Source: Candidatus Methanomethylophilaceae archaeon (lineage in GTDB: Archaea > Thermoplasmatota > Thermoplasmata > Methanomassiliicoccales > Methanomethylophilaceae). Taken from it: a stretch of 6,556 nucleotides of DNA. This document shows positions 1 to 5,129 of the stretch, piece after piece (the first letter of the stretch is position 1; the number at the start of each line of letters is the position of its first letter). Made by a program: the position numbers and the translations under genes. The notes under the pieces are model-generated. The model searched no databases. It was given only the letters and a program-made list of their open reading frames with translations, and had not been told where the DNA came from. Where the stretch lies: assembly GCA_013329105.1 (NCBI GenBank), contig DUKW01000141.1:1-6556 (forward strand). Reading direction: 5' to 3'.

Positions 1-1
1 G

Positions 2-211
2 ATAGACCTGGCCCCCAATGGTCGTCTGGCGTTCGTCCTTGAGGGAGGATATCACTTGAGAGCAACGGCAGAAGTGGTATACGGTATCATAGCCTATCTA
101 CACGGGAAAGAGATGTTCATCGAGTATTGTGAGGAGTCTGAAGAGCCCCTCTTAGCTAAGGCGTATCTGGACAGAGCAGTAGCTGTGCACTCTCGTTATT
201 GGAAACTTTGA
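2..211 (+). CDS. Histone deacetylase-family deacylase, C-terminal end (partial)
   Basis: Only the last 69 codons and the TGA stop are inside the window; the gene begins upstream. The reading frame opens IDLAPNGRLAFVLEGGYHL. The LEGGYHL piece matches the late glycine-glycine-tyrosine motif of the histone deacetylase / acetoin-utilisation (AcuC) / acetylpolyamine amidohydrolase fold. In that family the tyrosine (codon at 50-52) stabilises the transition state of zinc-dependent deacetylation. The zinc-binding Asp/His residues lie upstream and cannot be checked. The remaining tail is an ordinary helical C-terminus ending SRYWKL. Archaeal members are thought to deacetylate proteins or small amines, and the substrate here cannot be told. 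It lies 73 bases before gap on the same strand. The family call is fairly safe; the subfamily is not. Confidence 0.75.
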   Translation: MDLAPNGRLAFVLEGGYHLRATAEVVYGIIAYLHGKEMFIEYCEESEEPLLAKAYLDRAVAVHSRYWKL

Positions 212-284
212 ACGGGGAATCTTATTTAAGCACAGGGGAATACAGGCGTAGGTATGCAGCAAGAACTGAAACGGAGGCATCAGA
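212..284 (+). promoter_or_regulatory. Intergenic leader of gap with TATA-like box and Shine-Dalgarno
   Basis: This 73-base gap contains an AT-rich stretch, TTATTTAAG at 222-230, that could be an archaeal TATA box. A start of transcription about 25 bases downstream would leave a leader of roughly 30 bases. GGAGG at 273-277, seven bases before the GTG at 285, is a strong ribosome binding site and fixes that GTG as the start. The promoter call is weak pattern matching; the ribosome binding site is solid. Confidence 0.4.
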
Positions 285-1298
285 GTGACCGTTAAGGTAG
301 GCATCAATGGATATGGAACTATAGGCAAGCGGGCTGCTACGGCGATCAGTGCTCAGGATGATATGGAGGTAATAGGGGTTACCAAGACCCGCCCCAGCTT
401 CGAGGCCAGTCTGGCGTTGGAGAGGGGTTTCCTTCTGTATACGGATCCCGAAAAGATGGGGGCGTTCAAAGAGGCAGGTATAGAGGTCGCAGGCAGCATT
501 GACGAATTATTAGACGCTGCTGATATAATTATTGACTGTACCCCTGGCGGAGTGGGCGAGAAATACCGCCCGCGTTATGAGAAAGCGGGGGTAAAGGCCA
601 TTTTTCAGGGAGGAGAGGATCATGGTGTGGCAGGTATATCTTTCAATTCCACTGCCAACTATGACGAGTCGTGGGGGGCCCAGTTCTCCCGTGTCGTCTC
701 CTGTAATACTACTGGCCTGTTGCGCACACTGTATCCTTTGGACAAAGAGTTCGGTATAAAAGAGGTGTTTGCTGTTCTGATAAGAAGGGCGGCAGACCCA
801 GGGGACAGTAAGAAGGGTCCGATTAATGCTATCGAACCCTCCCTTAAACTGCCTACCCACCACGGCCCGGACGTTCAGAGCGTCATGCCGTGGCTTGATA
901 TTCAGACAATGGCAGTGAAGGTGCCTACCACCGTCATGCATCTACATGCCAACAAGATTGAGCTCAACGAAAAGGTGTCTGTCGAGGACGTTTTGGCCAT
1001 ATGGGATAAGGCCCCCAGAATACGCTTCGTGAGGGGTGCCGACGATATCAAGTCTACGGCTCAGGTGATGGAATTGGCACGTGATTTGGGGAGGTCGCGT
1101 AGCGATCTTTTCGAGATAGCGGTATGGGAAGACGGGGTTAAGACCGTAGATAATAGCTTGTTTTACTACCAGGCCATTCACCAGGAAAGCGACGTCGTGC
1201 CGGAGATAGTCGACTGTGTGCGCTCAATGTGTAAGATGGAGAAAGACGCGATGCGTTCCATATCCAAGACAAATGCTGCCATGGGCATTCCTAAATGA
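285..1298 (+). CDS. gap: Archaeal (class II) glyceraldehyde-3-phosphate dehydrogenase, phosphorylating
   Basis: Cytosolic enzyme that interconverts glyceraldehyde-3-phosphate, phosphate and NAD(P)+ with 1,3-bisphosphoglycerate, in glycolysis or gluconeogenesis. The 337-residue length is normal for the archaeal family. The N-terminal Rossmann motif GINGYGTIGKR covers residues 6-16. The catalytic cysteine is C140 in SCNTTGL, and the probable partner histidine is H219 in the TTVMHLH segment (215-221). RRAADPGD at 167-174 is the typical archaeal phosphate-site region. The start is GTG, chosen because GGAGG sits seven bases upstream and translation from it gives the expected N-terminus directly. 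Archaeal members often accept both NAD+ and NADP+, and cofactor preference cannot be read here. The next reaction partner, pgk, lies downstream on the same strand, separated by one unknown gene. No defects seen. Confidence 0.97.
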   Translation: MTVKVGINGYGTIGKRAATAISAQDDMEVIGVTKTRPSFEASLALERGFLLYTDPEKMGAFKEAGIEVAGSIDELLDAADIIIDCTPGGVGEKYRPRYEKAGVKAIFQGGEDHGVAGISFNSTANYDESWGAQFSRVVSCNTTGLLRTLYPLDKEFGIKEVFAVLIRRAADPGDSKKGPINAIEPSLKLPTHHGPDVQSVMPWLDIQTMAVKVPTTVMHLHANKIELNEKVSVEDVLAIWDKAPRIRFVRGADDIKSTAQVMELARDLGRSRSDLFEIAVWEDGVKTVDNSLFYYQAIHQESDVVPEIVDCVRSMCKMEKDAMRSISKTNAAMGIPK

Positions 1299-1400
1299 GA
1301 GCTCTCAGCCGATACTATGATCTGCTGTGGCTTACCAGCAATTAAATACTGAGGAATATAATTGCAATCGATGGCCGTGTGACGCCATCAGGAGGCAGAT
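1299..1400 (+). promoter_or_regulatory. Gap-to-unknown-gene intergenic region: TATA-like box, inverted repeats, Shine-Dalgarno
   Basis: AT-rich candidates for a TATA box are ATTAAATACT (1341-1350) and GAATATAATT (1354-1363). ATTGCAAT at 1361-1368 is a perfect 8-base palindrome. GATGGC (1370-1375) and GCCATC (1384-1389) form a perfect 6-base inverted repeat around an 8-base loop. It ends one base before the Shine-Dalgarno GGAGG at 1391-1395, which is five bases from the ATG. The palindromes are facts of the sequence; a promoter or operator role is inference. The region suggests the unknown gene can be expressed separately from gap. Confidence 0.35.
1370..1389 (+). repeat. Inverted repeat GATGGC-N8-GCCATC beside the ribosome binding site
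   Basis: Two perfect 6-base arms flank an 8-base spacer, and the right arm ends directly before GGAGG at 1391. As DNA it is a 20-base dyad that could bind a dimeric repressor. As RNA it could fold into a short stem next to the ribosome binding site. A 6-base repeat can arise by chance, so confidence in function is low. Confidence 0.3.
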
Positions 1401-1799
1401 ATGAACAGTGACATGGAAGACGTCAAACGGTATGCGGATAAGCTGTTGGCCTACCTGATCGACATGGGAGAGCCTGTTTCCTATGATGAATTGCAGGAAA
1501 AGGTCTTTGAAGGGGACTATCAATTGGCTGTTGACACGCAGATGTGGGCGCTCGAGACAGGTCTGGTGGACAACGTCTCTGTTCCCAAGGACCCAAACGA
1601 TGATCCGAAATCATGCATGCGCTACATGGTTCCTACCGATGAGGGTAAGGCCTGGCACGGTGCTTTTAATTTCCCTTACGTCATCTCACGCTACAACGAG
1701 AAGGAGACGGTTTGGGAGTATCTCTGTGAGATCACCGATGAAATGTGCATCCACGAGGGCCGGCTGCATTGTGACCAATGCGATGTCCCCAAGCGATGA
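1401..1799 (+). CDS. Unrecognised protein, probable winged-helix domain with C-terminal Cys/His cluster
   Basis: I do not recognise this 132-residue protein as a named family. It has a clear gene start: GGAGG five bases before ATG. The first half reads as a winged-helix fold. Helix one is about residues 5-22, followed by the EPVSYDELQEKV turn and helix (24-35). A third helix, around 41-54 (QLAVDTQMWALETG), would be the recognition-like helix. The strand-turn RYMVPTDEGKAW (74-85) resembles the wing-then-TDEGK ending of many archaeal winged-helix regulators. The last 24 residues hold C109, C116, H118, H123, C124 and C127, including a C-x2-C pair, which could bind a metal or act as a redox switch. 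The protein is acidic, with no signal peptide or membrane segment. Lying between gap and pgk, it may regulate that cluster, but winged helices also mediate protein contacts, so DNA binding is unproven. Being a real gene is likely; the function is inference. Confidence 0.82.
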   Translation: MNSDMEDVKRYADKLLAYLIDMGEPVSYDELQEKVFEGDYQLAVDTQMWALETGLVDNVSVPKDPNDDPKSCMRYMVPTDEGKAWHGAFNFPYVISRYNEKETVWEYLCEITDEMCIHEGRLHCDQCDVPKR

Positions 1800-1890
1800 G
1801 AAACCTCTTTACAAACTTTCTTATTGTAGTATGGCAAAAAGGTATTTTAGTTGATATCAATCCCCCAATCTCGCTGACGGAGAATCCGGC
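1800..1890 (+). promoter_or_regulatory. Leader of pgk: TATA-like box and TTGATATCAA palindrome
   Basis: After the unknown gene's stop comes a pyrimidine-rich stretch around 1804-1824 (CCTCTTTAC, then CTTTCTTATTG), which could act as a weak archaeal T-rich terminator. The run AAAAAGGTATTTTAG at 1836-1850 is the best TATA-like element, with an A-rich flank where a TFB site would sit. TTGATATCAA at 1851-1860 is a perfect 10-base palindrome just downstream. A GGAG at 1879-1882, eight bases before the ATG at 1891, is the ribosome binding site of pgk. Promoter and operator roles are inferred from position only. Confidence 0.35.
1851..1860. repeat. Perfect palindrome TTGATATCAA
   Basis: This 10-base sequence equals its own reverse complement. 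It lies directly after the TATA-like element and about 30 bases before the pgk start, a place where archaeal repressors commonly bind. Symmetry does not extend to the flanking bases. A chance occurrence is possible in AT-rich leader DNA. Confidence 0.3.
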
Positions 1891-3126
1891 ATGAAGGAGA
1901 TCAACACATTAGACGACTTTGATTTTCAGGACCGTACTGTGCTCCTGCGGGTTGACATAAACTGTCCTCTGGATCAAGAGACATTGCGCATAGTCAATGA
2001 TGCTCGTATACGCCGGGTGTCTCAGACTGTCAGTGAACTTCTGTCTAGAGGCTCTAAGTTGGTAATACTTGCACATCAGAGCCGTCAGGGCAAATGGGAC
2101 TTCATTTCTCTGGAGCAACATGCGGAAAGACTTTCACGCTATGTGGGCAGGGAGGTTAGATTCATTGACGACGTTATAGGAGAGAAGGCACAGAACGCCA
2201 TACGCTCTCTCAGGCCGGGGGAGGCCATCATGCTGGATAACGTACGTACCTTGGAATGCGAGACCAAAAAACTGCCTATGGAAGAGCATGCAAAGTCGGA
2301 GTTGGTGAGGACATTGGCCCCGCTTGCTGATTATTTCGTATGCGATGCTTTTGGCGCTGCCCACCGTTCGCAATGCTCTTTGGTAGGATTTCAGGCGGTA
2401 CTGCCGTCAGCCGCCGGACGCCTAATGGCCAAGGAACTATTCACATTGAAGGGGATGTTCGACGATCCCAAGAGGCCATCAGTCTTCATAATCGGCGGGG
2501 CGAAGTTCGGTGATGCCATACGCATGGTGGATAGCGTTCTCCTTCGTAACAAGGCTGACTTCGTTCTGCTTACAGGTCTTGTCGGTAACGCTTTCCTCAG
2601 GGCCCGCGGTGTGAACCTTGGGCGTGCAAGCGAGAGTGTCTTGGCTGAAGAGTTTAGCACTGAGAATATGGATGCGGCACGTGATGCCCTGCGCAAGCAC
2701 GGTCACCATATCGTGCTGCCAGTGGATGTGGCCGTGGACCGTGGCGGCCGGCAAGAACTAAGTGTAGGGGACCTTCCCTCTGAAGAGCCGGCAATCGACA
2801 TTGGAACGCGTACGGTTGATAAGTTCGGACGGATTATCCGCAATGCGGGTACGACCTTCATGTCGGGTCCGGCAGGTTGCTACGAGCGGCCCGGCTTTGA
2901 GATTGGGACTAAGGGACTTATGATAGCGATGATTGATGGAGGGGGGCGCTCGGTTATAGGGGGAGGCCACACAGTAGGTGCCGCTGAGGACTTTGACCTT
3001 GTCGACCAGTTTTCTTATGTGAGCACCGCCGGTGGTGCCCTGGAGGCATTTCTTTTGGGCAAACCGTTACCTGCGGTCGAGGCCCTCAAGTACGCCTATC
3101 TGAAGCATAAAAAAGATAAGAAATGA
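1891..3126 (+). CDS. pgk: Phosphoglycerate kinase, archaeal type
   Basis: Cytosolic enzyme transferring phosphate between 1,3-bisphosphoglycerate and ADP (or from ATP in gluconeogenesis), the step after Gap. Its 411 residues match the archaeal length. The N-terminal substrate domain shows LRVDINCPL (19-27), AHQSRQG (61-67), DNVRTLECE (116-124) and DAFGAAHRSQ (152-161), which carry the substrate-binding Asp and Arg residues. The C-terminal nucleotide domain shows GGAKFGD (202-208) with the conserved lysine K205, then SGPAGCYE (325-332) with E332. The glycine-rich phosphate loop is IGGGH (356-360), followed by YVSTAGGA (376-383). Some motifs are divergent: the usual NGPxG reads SGPAG, and GGAKV is GGAKF. 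The catalytic positions I can place are present, so it should be active. The ATG start follows GGAG at eight bases. A lysine-rich tail (KHKKDKK) ends at TGA followed directly by TAA, a tandem stop. It converges on dapL. Confidence 0.96.
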   Translation: MKEINTLDDFDFQDRTVLLRVDINCPLDQETLRIVNDARIRRVSQTVSELLSRGSKLVILAHQSRQGKWDFISLEQHAERLSRYVGREVRFIDDVIGEKAQNAIRSLRPGEAIMLDNVRTLECETKKLPMEEHAKSELVRTLAPLADYFVCDAFGAAHRSQCSLVGFQAVLPSAAGRLMAKELFTLKGMFDDPKRPSVFIIGGAKFGDAIRMVDSVLLRNKADFVLLTGLVGNAFLRARGVNLGRASESVLAEEFSTENMDAARDALRKHGHHIVLPVDVAVDRGGRQELSVGDLPSEEPAIDIGTRTVDKFGRIIRNAGTTFMSGPAGCYERPGFEIGTKGLMIAMIDGGGRSVIGGGHTVGAAEDFDLVDQFSYVSTAGGALEAFLLGKPLPAVEALKYAYLKHKKDKK

Positions 3127-3135
3127 TAAACAGTT
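3127..3135. other. Nine-base gap between convergent pgk and dapL
   Basis: Only nine bases separate the pgk stop (plus strand) from the dapL stop (minus strand). There is no room for a separate terminator for either transcript. Each mRNA probably runs into the opposite gene before ending, giving overlapping 3' ends. This is inference from spacing. Confidence 0.6.
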
Positions 3136-4281
3136 TTATTCGCTCATGCGGTGCAGTGCTTCTTCTATTCGCTCGAGAGGGCGTGTGAGGGCCACGCGTA
3201 CGAAGCCCTCGCCTGCCTCACCGAAACCCACGCCGGGGGTGAAGACGATACCCTTTTGCAGCATCTTCTCTGTAAACTTCATGGAATCCATGCCGCAGTC
3301 GAACCAAACGTAGAATGTGGCCTTAGGCATGGGCACGTCGAAACCAAGCTCGCGAAGACCCCTCACCAGCACATTACGTCTCTTACCGTATATGGCCATG
3401 TTGTCACTGATGACCTTAGGTAGCCTCCTTCCCTCGTACATGCCTAAGGCATATGCCGCCGCTTTCTGGATGAACTTCGGTGCTCCAGAATCGATCTGTG
3501 ACTTGCACTTTTTCAGGCCGGCAATCAGTCGCTCATCGCCCACGGCATAACCTATACGATAGCCGGTCATATTGAATGTCTTTGAAAGAGAGCCGAACTC
3601 TATCAGCTCTCTCCCGGCTTCTAGAGCGGAAGGCGCGAGGTAACCATCGAAGCACATTTCCGAATAGGCGTTGTCATAGCAGAATATGACTTCATTGTCA
3701 TTACACCATTCTATGACCCCCCTGAGGTAATCGACGTCACAGGTCGCGCCTGTTGGGTTGTTGGGATAGTTCAGAAAGAGCATCTTGGCATCGTTGGGGC
3801 ACCGCTCTACATCGAGGAGGAACCCCTCCTCGGCTAGAAGAGGTACCTTCACGGGAACCGCATCGGAAAGCACCGCCGCGCCGTTGGCGTAGACGGGATA
3901 TGCTGGATCTGGAGATATTACCTTCTCCCCAGCGTTCACAAACGCTTTGCACACATTTGCAAGGGCTTCCTTGGATCCCAGGGTTATGCAGACCTCCTTG
4001 TCAGGATCTAAATCAACATCGAATCTTTTCTTGTAGAAATCGGCCACCGCCTGCCGCATGTATAGCTCTCCGGAGCTGGAGGAGTATGTATGATTCTCTT
4101 GAAGAGTAACGGCCTCCTGCAACACTTTGATTATAGGTTCGGGAGTGGGCAGATCCGGATCCCCTATCCCGAAATCGATGATATCTATACCTTCAGCACG
4201 TTTTTTGGAGGTAAGCTCCTCCAGCCTGGCGAACAGATATGGCGGCAGTCTTTGCAATCTGTCGGCGAAAGCGATGTTCAT
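3136..4281 (-). CDS. dapL: LL-diaminopimelate aminotransferase
   Basis: Class I pyridoxal-phosphate aminotransferase of 381 residues. DapL converts tetrahydrodipicolinate plus glutamate straight to LL-diaminopimelate, bypassing the acyl-blocked DapD/DapC/DapE steps. Visible features in order: YLFARLEELTSKK (15-27) and DFGIGDPDLPTP (36-47) at the N-terminus; YSSSSGELYMR (66-76); NYPNNPTGA (171-179) with N175; YDNAYSEM (202-209) with D203 and Y206 for the cofactor ring; SLSKTFNMTGYR (231-242) with the Schiff-base lysine K234 and R242; and FVRVAL (360-365) with the carboxylate-binding R362. The N-terminal signature resembles the direct DAP-aminotransferase group rather than plain aspartate aminotransferases. 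Placement next to dapF and lysA makes the substrate assignment strong. The ATG overlaps the dapF stop (ATGA), with AAGGAGG ten bases upstream inside dapF. It is the last gene of the operon and ends in TAA. Confidence 0.93.
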   Translation of the reverse strand: MNIAFADRLQRLPPYLFARLEELTSKKRAEGIDIIDFGIGDPDLPTPEPIIKVLQEAVTLQENHTYSSSSGELYMRQAVADFYKKRFDVDLDPDKEVCITLGSKEALANVCKAFVNAGEKVISPDPAYPVYANGAAVLSDAVPVKVPLLAEEGFLLDVERCPNDAKMLFLNYPNNPTGATCDVDYLRGVIEWCNDNEVIFCYDNAYSEMCFDGYLAPSALEAGRELIEFGSLSKTFNMTGYRIGYAVGDERLIAGLKKCKSQIDSGAPKFIQKAAAYALGMYEGRRLPKVISDNMAIYGKRRNVLVRGLRELGFDVPMPKATFYVWFDCGMDSMKFTEKMLQKGIVFTPGVGFGEAGEGFVRVALTRPLERIEEALHRMSE

Positions 4282-4955
4282 TGTTGTTTTTCCTCCTTGT
4301 AATAATAGTAACCTTCAAAGACAAGCTCAGCAGGTCCCGACATCTGGACTTGGCTCAGGTCCCTGCTCACAGTAATCTCCAGTTTTCCCCCTGGCAGTTT
4401 GACCTCTACTGGGTGATCGAAAGGCACAATTCCGTTTATGGCAGCTGCCACTACAGAAGCACAGGCTCCCGTCCCGCAGGCCATCGTCCAGCCCGCACCA
4501 CGTTCATAGACTCTGACGCTCAGTGTGCCGTCCTCAACACTAACGAACTCGACATTTGTGCGCCGAGGGAAAAACGGGTGCGACTCTAGTTCTGGCCCCA
4601 GCCTTTCGATCTCATCAGTCTTTAACGGATCAAAAGTGACCAAATGGGGGTTCCCCATTGATATGGCGGTGGCGCTTATCTTGCGCCCGCCAACCTTCAG
4701 GACGCCATTTATGAACTCCCCGTCGTAATCGATAGGAATCTTCCTCCCGTCGAGTATGGGCGCGCCCATATTCACTTTCAGCATCACCGCTTTGTCTTCC
4801 TCGGCGGTGACGACAACACTTAACACTCCTGCTAAAGTCTCAATGCTTATCGTATCGTTGCGCACCCGTCCAGTATCATAAAGGTGTTTCGCCACACAGC
4901 GTATCCCGTTACCGCACATCTCAGCTTCGGTCCCGTCCGCGTTCATCACCCTCAT
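4278..4955 (-). CDS. DapF main piece with both catalytic cysteines, 225 residues
   Basis: If ribosomes restart after the TGA, the best site is the ATG at 4953-4955, with GGAG at 4964-4967 eight bases upstream. A GTG at 4961 is only two bases from that site and is less likely. The product would start MRVMNADG and carry both active-site cysteines (C72 and C218 in full-length numbering), the YERGAG Glu-Arg pair, and the whole C-terminal lobe. It would lack the first 58 residues, including GLGNDF. Activity would probably require the N-terminal piece to associate with it. Its end overlaps the dapL start by four bases, so its translation would also keep dapL coupled. Confidence 0.5.
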   Translation of the reverse strand: MRVMNADGTEAEMCGNGIRCVAKHLYDTGRVRNDTISIETLAGVLSVVVTAEEDKAVMLKVNMGAPILDGRKIPIDYDGEFINGVLKVGGRKISATAISMGNPHLVTFDPLKTDEIERLGPELESHPFFPRRTNVEFVSVEDGTLSVRVYERGAGWTMACGTGACASVVAAAINGIVPFDHPVEVKLPGGKLEITVSRDLSQVQMSGPAELVFEGYYYYKEEKQQ

Positions 4956-4963
4956 ACGCACAT

Positions 4964-4969
4964 CTCCTT
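4964..4969 (-). promoter_or_regulatory. Internal Shine-Dalgarno AAGGAG just after the dapF TGA
   Basis: On the minus strand the TGA at 4974-4976 runs into seven A residues and then GGAGAT. AAGGAG is a strong ribosome binding site, placed eight bases before the in-frame ATG at 4953-4955. The codons concerned are Lys-Lys-Gly-Asp in the full-length frame, so the site could be coincidental coding sequence. Its position right behind a stop is what a restart site would need. Confidence 0.5.
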
Positions 4970-4973
4970 TTTT

Positions 4974-5129
4974 TCAAGATGAGACGTACAGTATCACGTC
5001 GGCGCCTATGCCAAATGATCGGTCGCATGCGCGGCGTACAAACTCGGTATCAGAGGGGAGGCTCTCGTCGAAATCTTCCAGGAGGATAAAGTCGTTACCC
5101 AGACCCTGGTATTTCCAAAAATGTATCAT
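4974..5129 (-). CDS. DapF N-terminal piece, 51 residues
   Basis: If the TGA is real, translation from the ATG that overlaps the lysA stop gives a 51-residue peptide, MIHFWKYQGLGNDF to ILYVSS. It holds the first strands of the epimerase N-terminal lobe, including the substrate-site Asn of GLGNDF, but no catalytic cysteine. Position 45, usually Gly or Gln after GxxxD in this family, is Val. An earlier ATG at 5165 in the same frame would add 12 residues, but it lies inside lysA and lacks family similarity, so I prefer 5129. On its own this piece cannot be an epimerase. Confidence 0.5.
   Translation of the reverse strand: MIHFWKYQGLGNDFILLEDFDESLPSDTEFVRRACDRSFGIGADVILYVSS

Larger units (their letters stand above)
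4278..5129 (-). pseudogene. dapF: Diaminopimelate epimerase interrupted by one in-frame TGA
   Basis: DapF converts LL- to meso-diaminopimelate, a cofactor-free epimerisation by two cysteines. Reading from ATG at 5129 to TGA at 4278-4280 gives 283 codons in a single frame, the normal family length. Codon 52 (4974-4976) is TGA. All else looks intact: GLGNDF (9-14), GIGAD (40-44), NADG (63-66), MCGNGIRC (71-78) with the first catalytic Cys C72, GNPH, TNVEF, YERGAG with the Glu-Arg pair, and ACGTGAC (217-223) with the second catalytic Cys C218. No frame change is needed, so one base substitution would restore the gene. The ATG overlaps the lysA stop (ATGA), with GAGG eight bases upstream. The type 'pseudogene' is provisional: the alternatives are a base-calling error or a two-piece functional enzyme, discussed under the two parts. 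Confidence 0.8.

Noticed and set aside
1483..1854. A 123-codon plus-strand frame overlapping the unknown gene
   Set aside because: It overlaps the better-supported frame at 1401, has Arg/Thr-rich low-quality composition, and lacks a convincing ribosome binding site.
2932..2970. G-rich tract in pgk as a possible G-quadruplex
   Set aside because: The G-runs encode the conserved glycine-rich loop (GGGR, IGGGH), and there are too few well-spaced runs for a clear quadruplex motif.
4470..4510. Loss of a key residue in DapF because GAGWTMACGTG has W where many homologues have E
   Set aside because: The catalytic Glu-Arg pair is in the preceding YERG and is intact; the residue two before the ACGTG stretch varies in the family.
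4968..4974. Frameshift or homopolymer indel at the seven-A run in dapF
   Set aside because: Family sequence before and after the run is in the same frame, so a single insertion or deletion cannot explain the break.
4974..4976. The dapF TGA as a selenocysteine or reassigned tryptophan codon
   Set aside because: It falls in a variable linker, not at a catalytic Cys position; DapF is not a known selenoprotein; and TGA ends almost every gene in the window.
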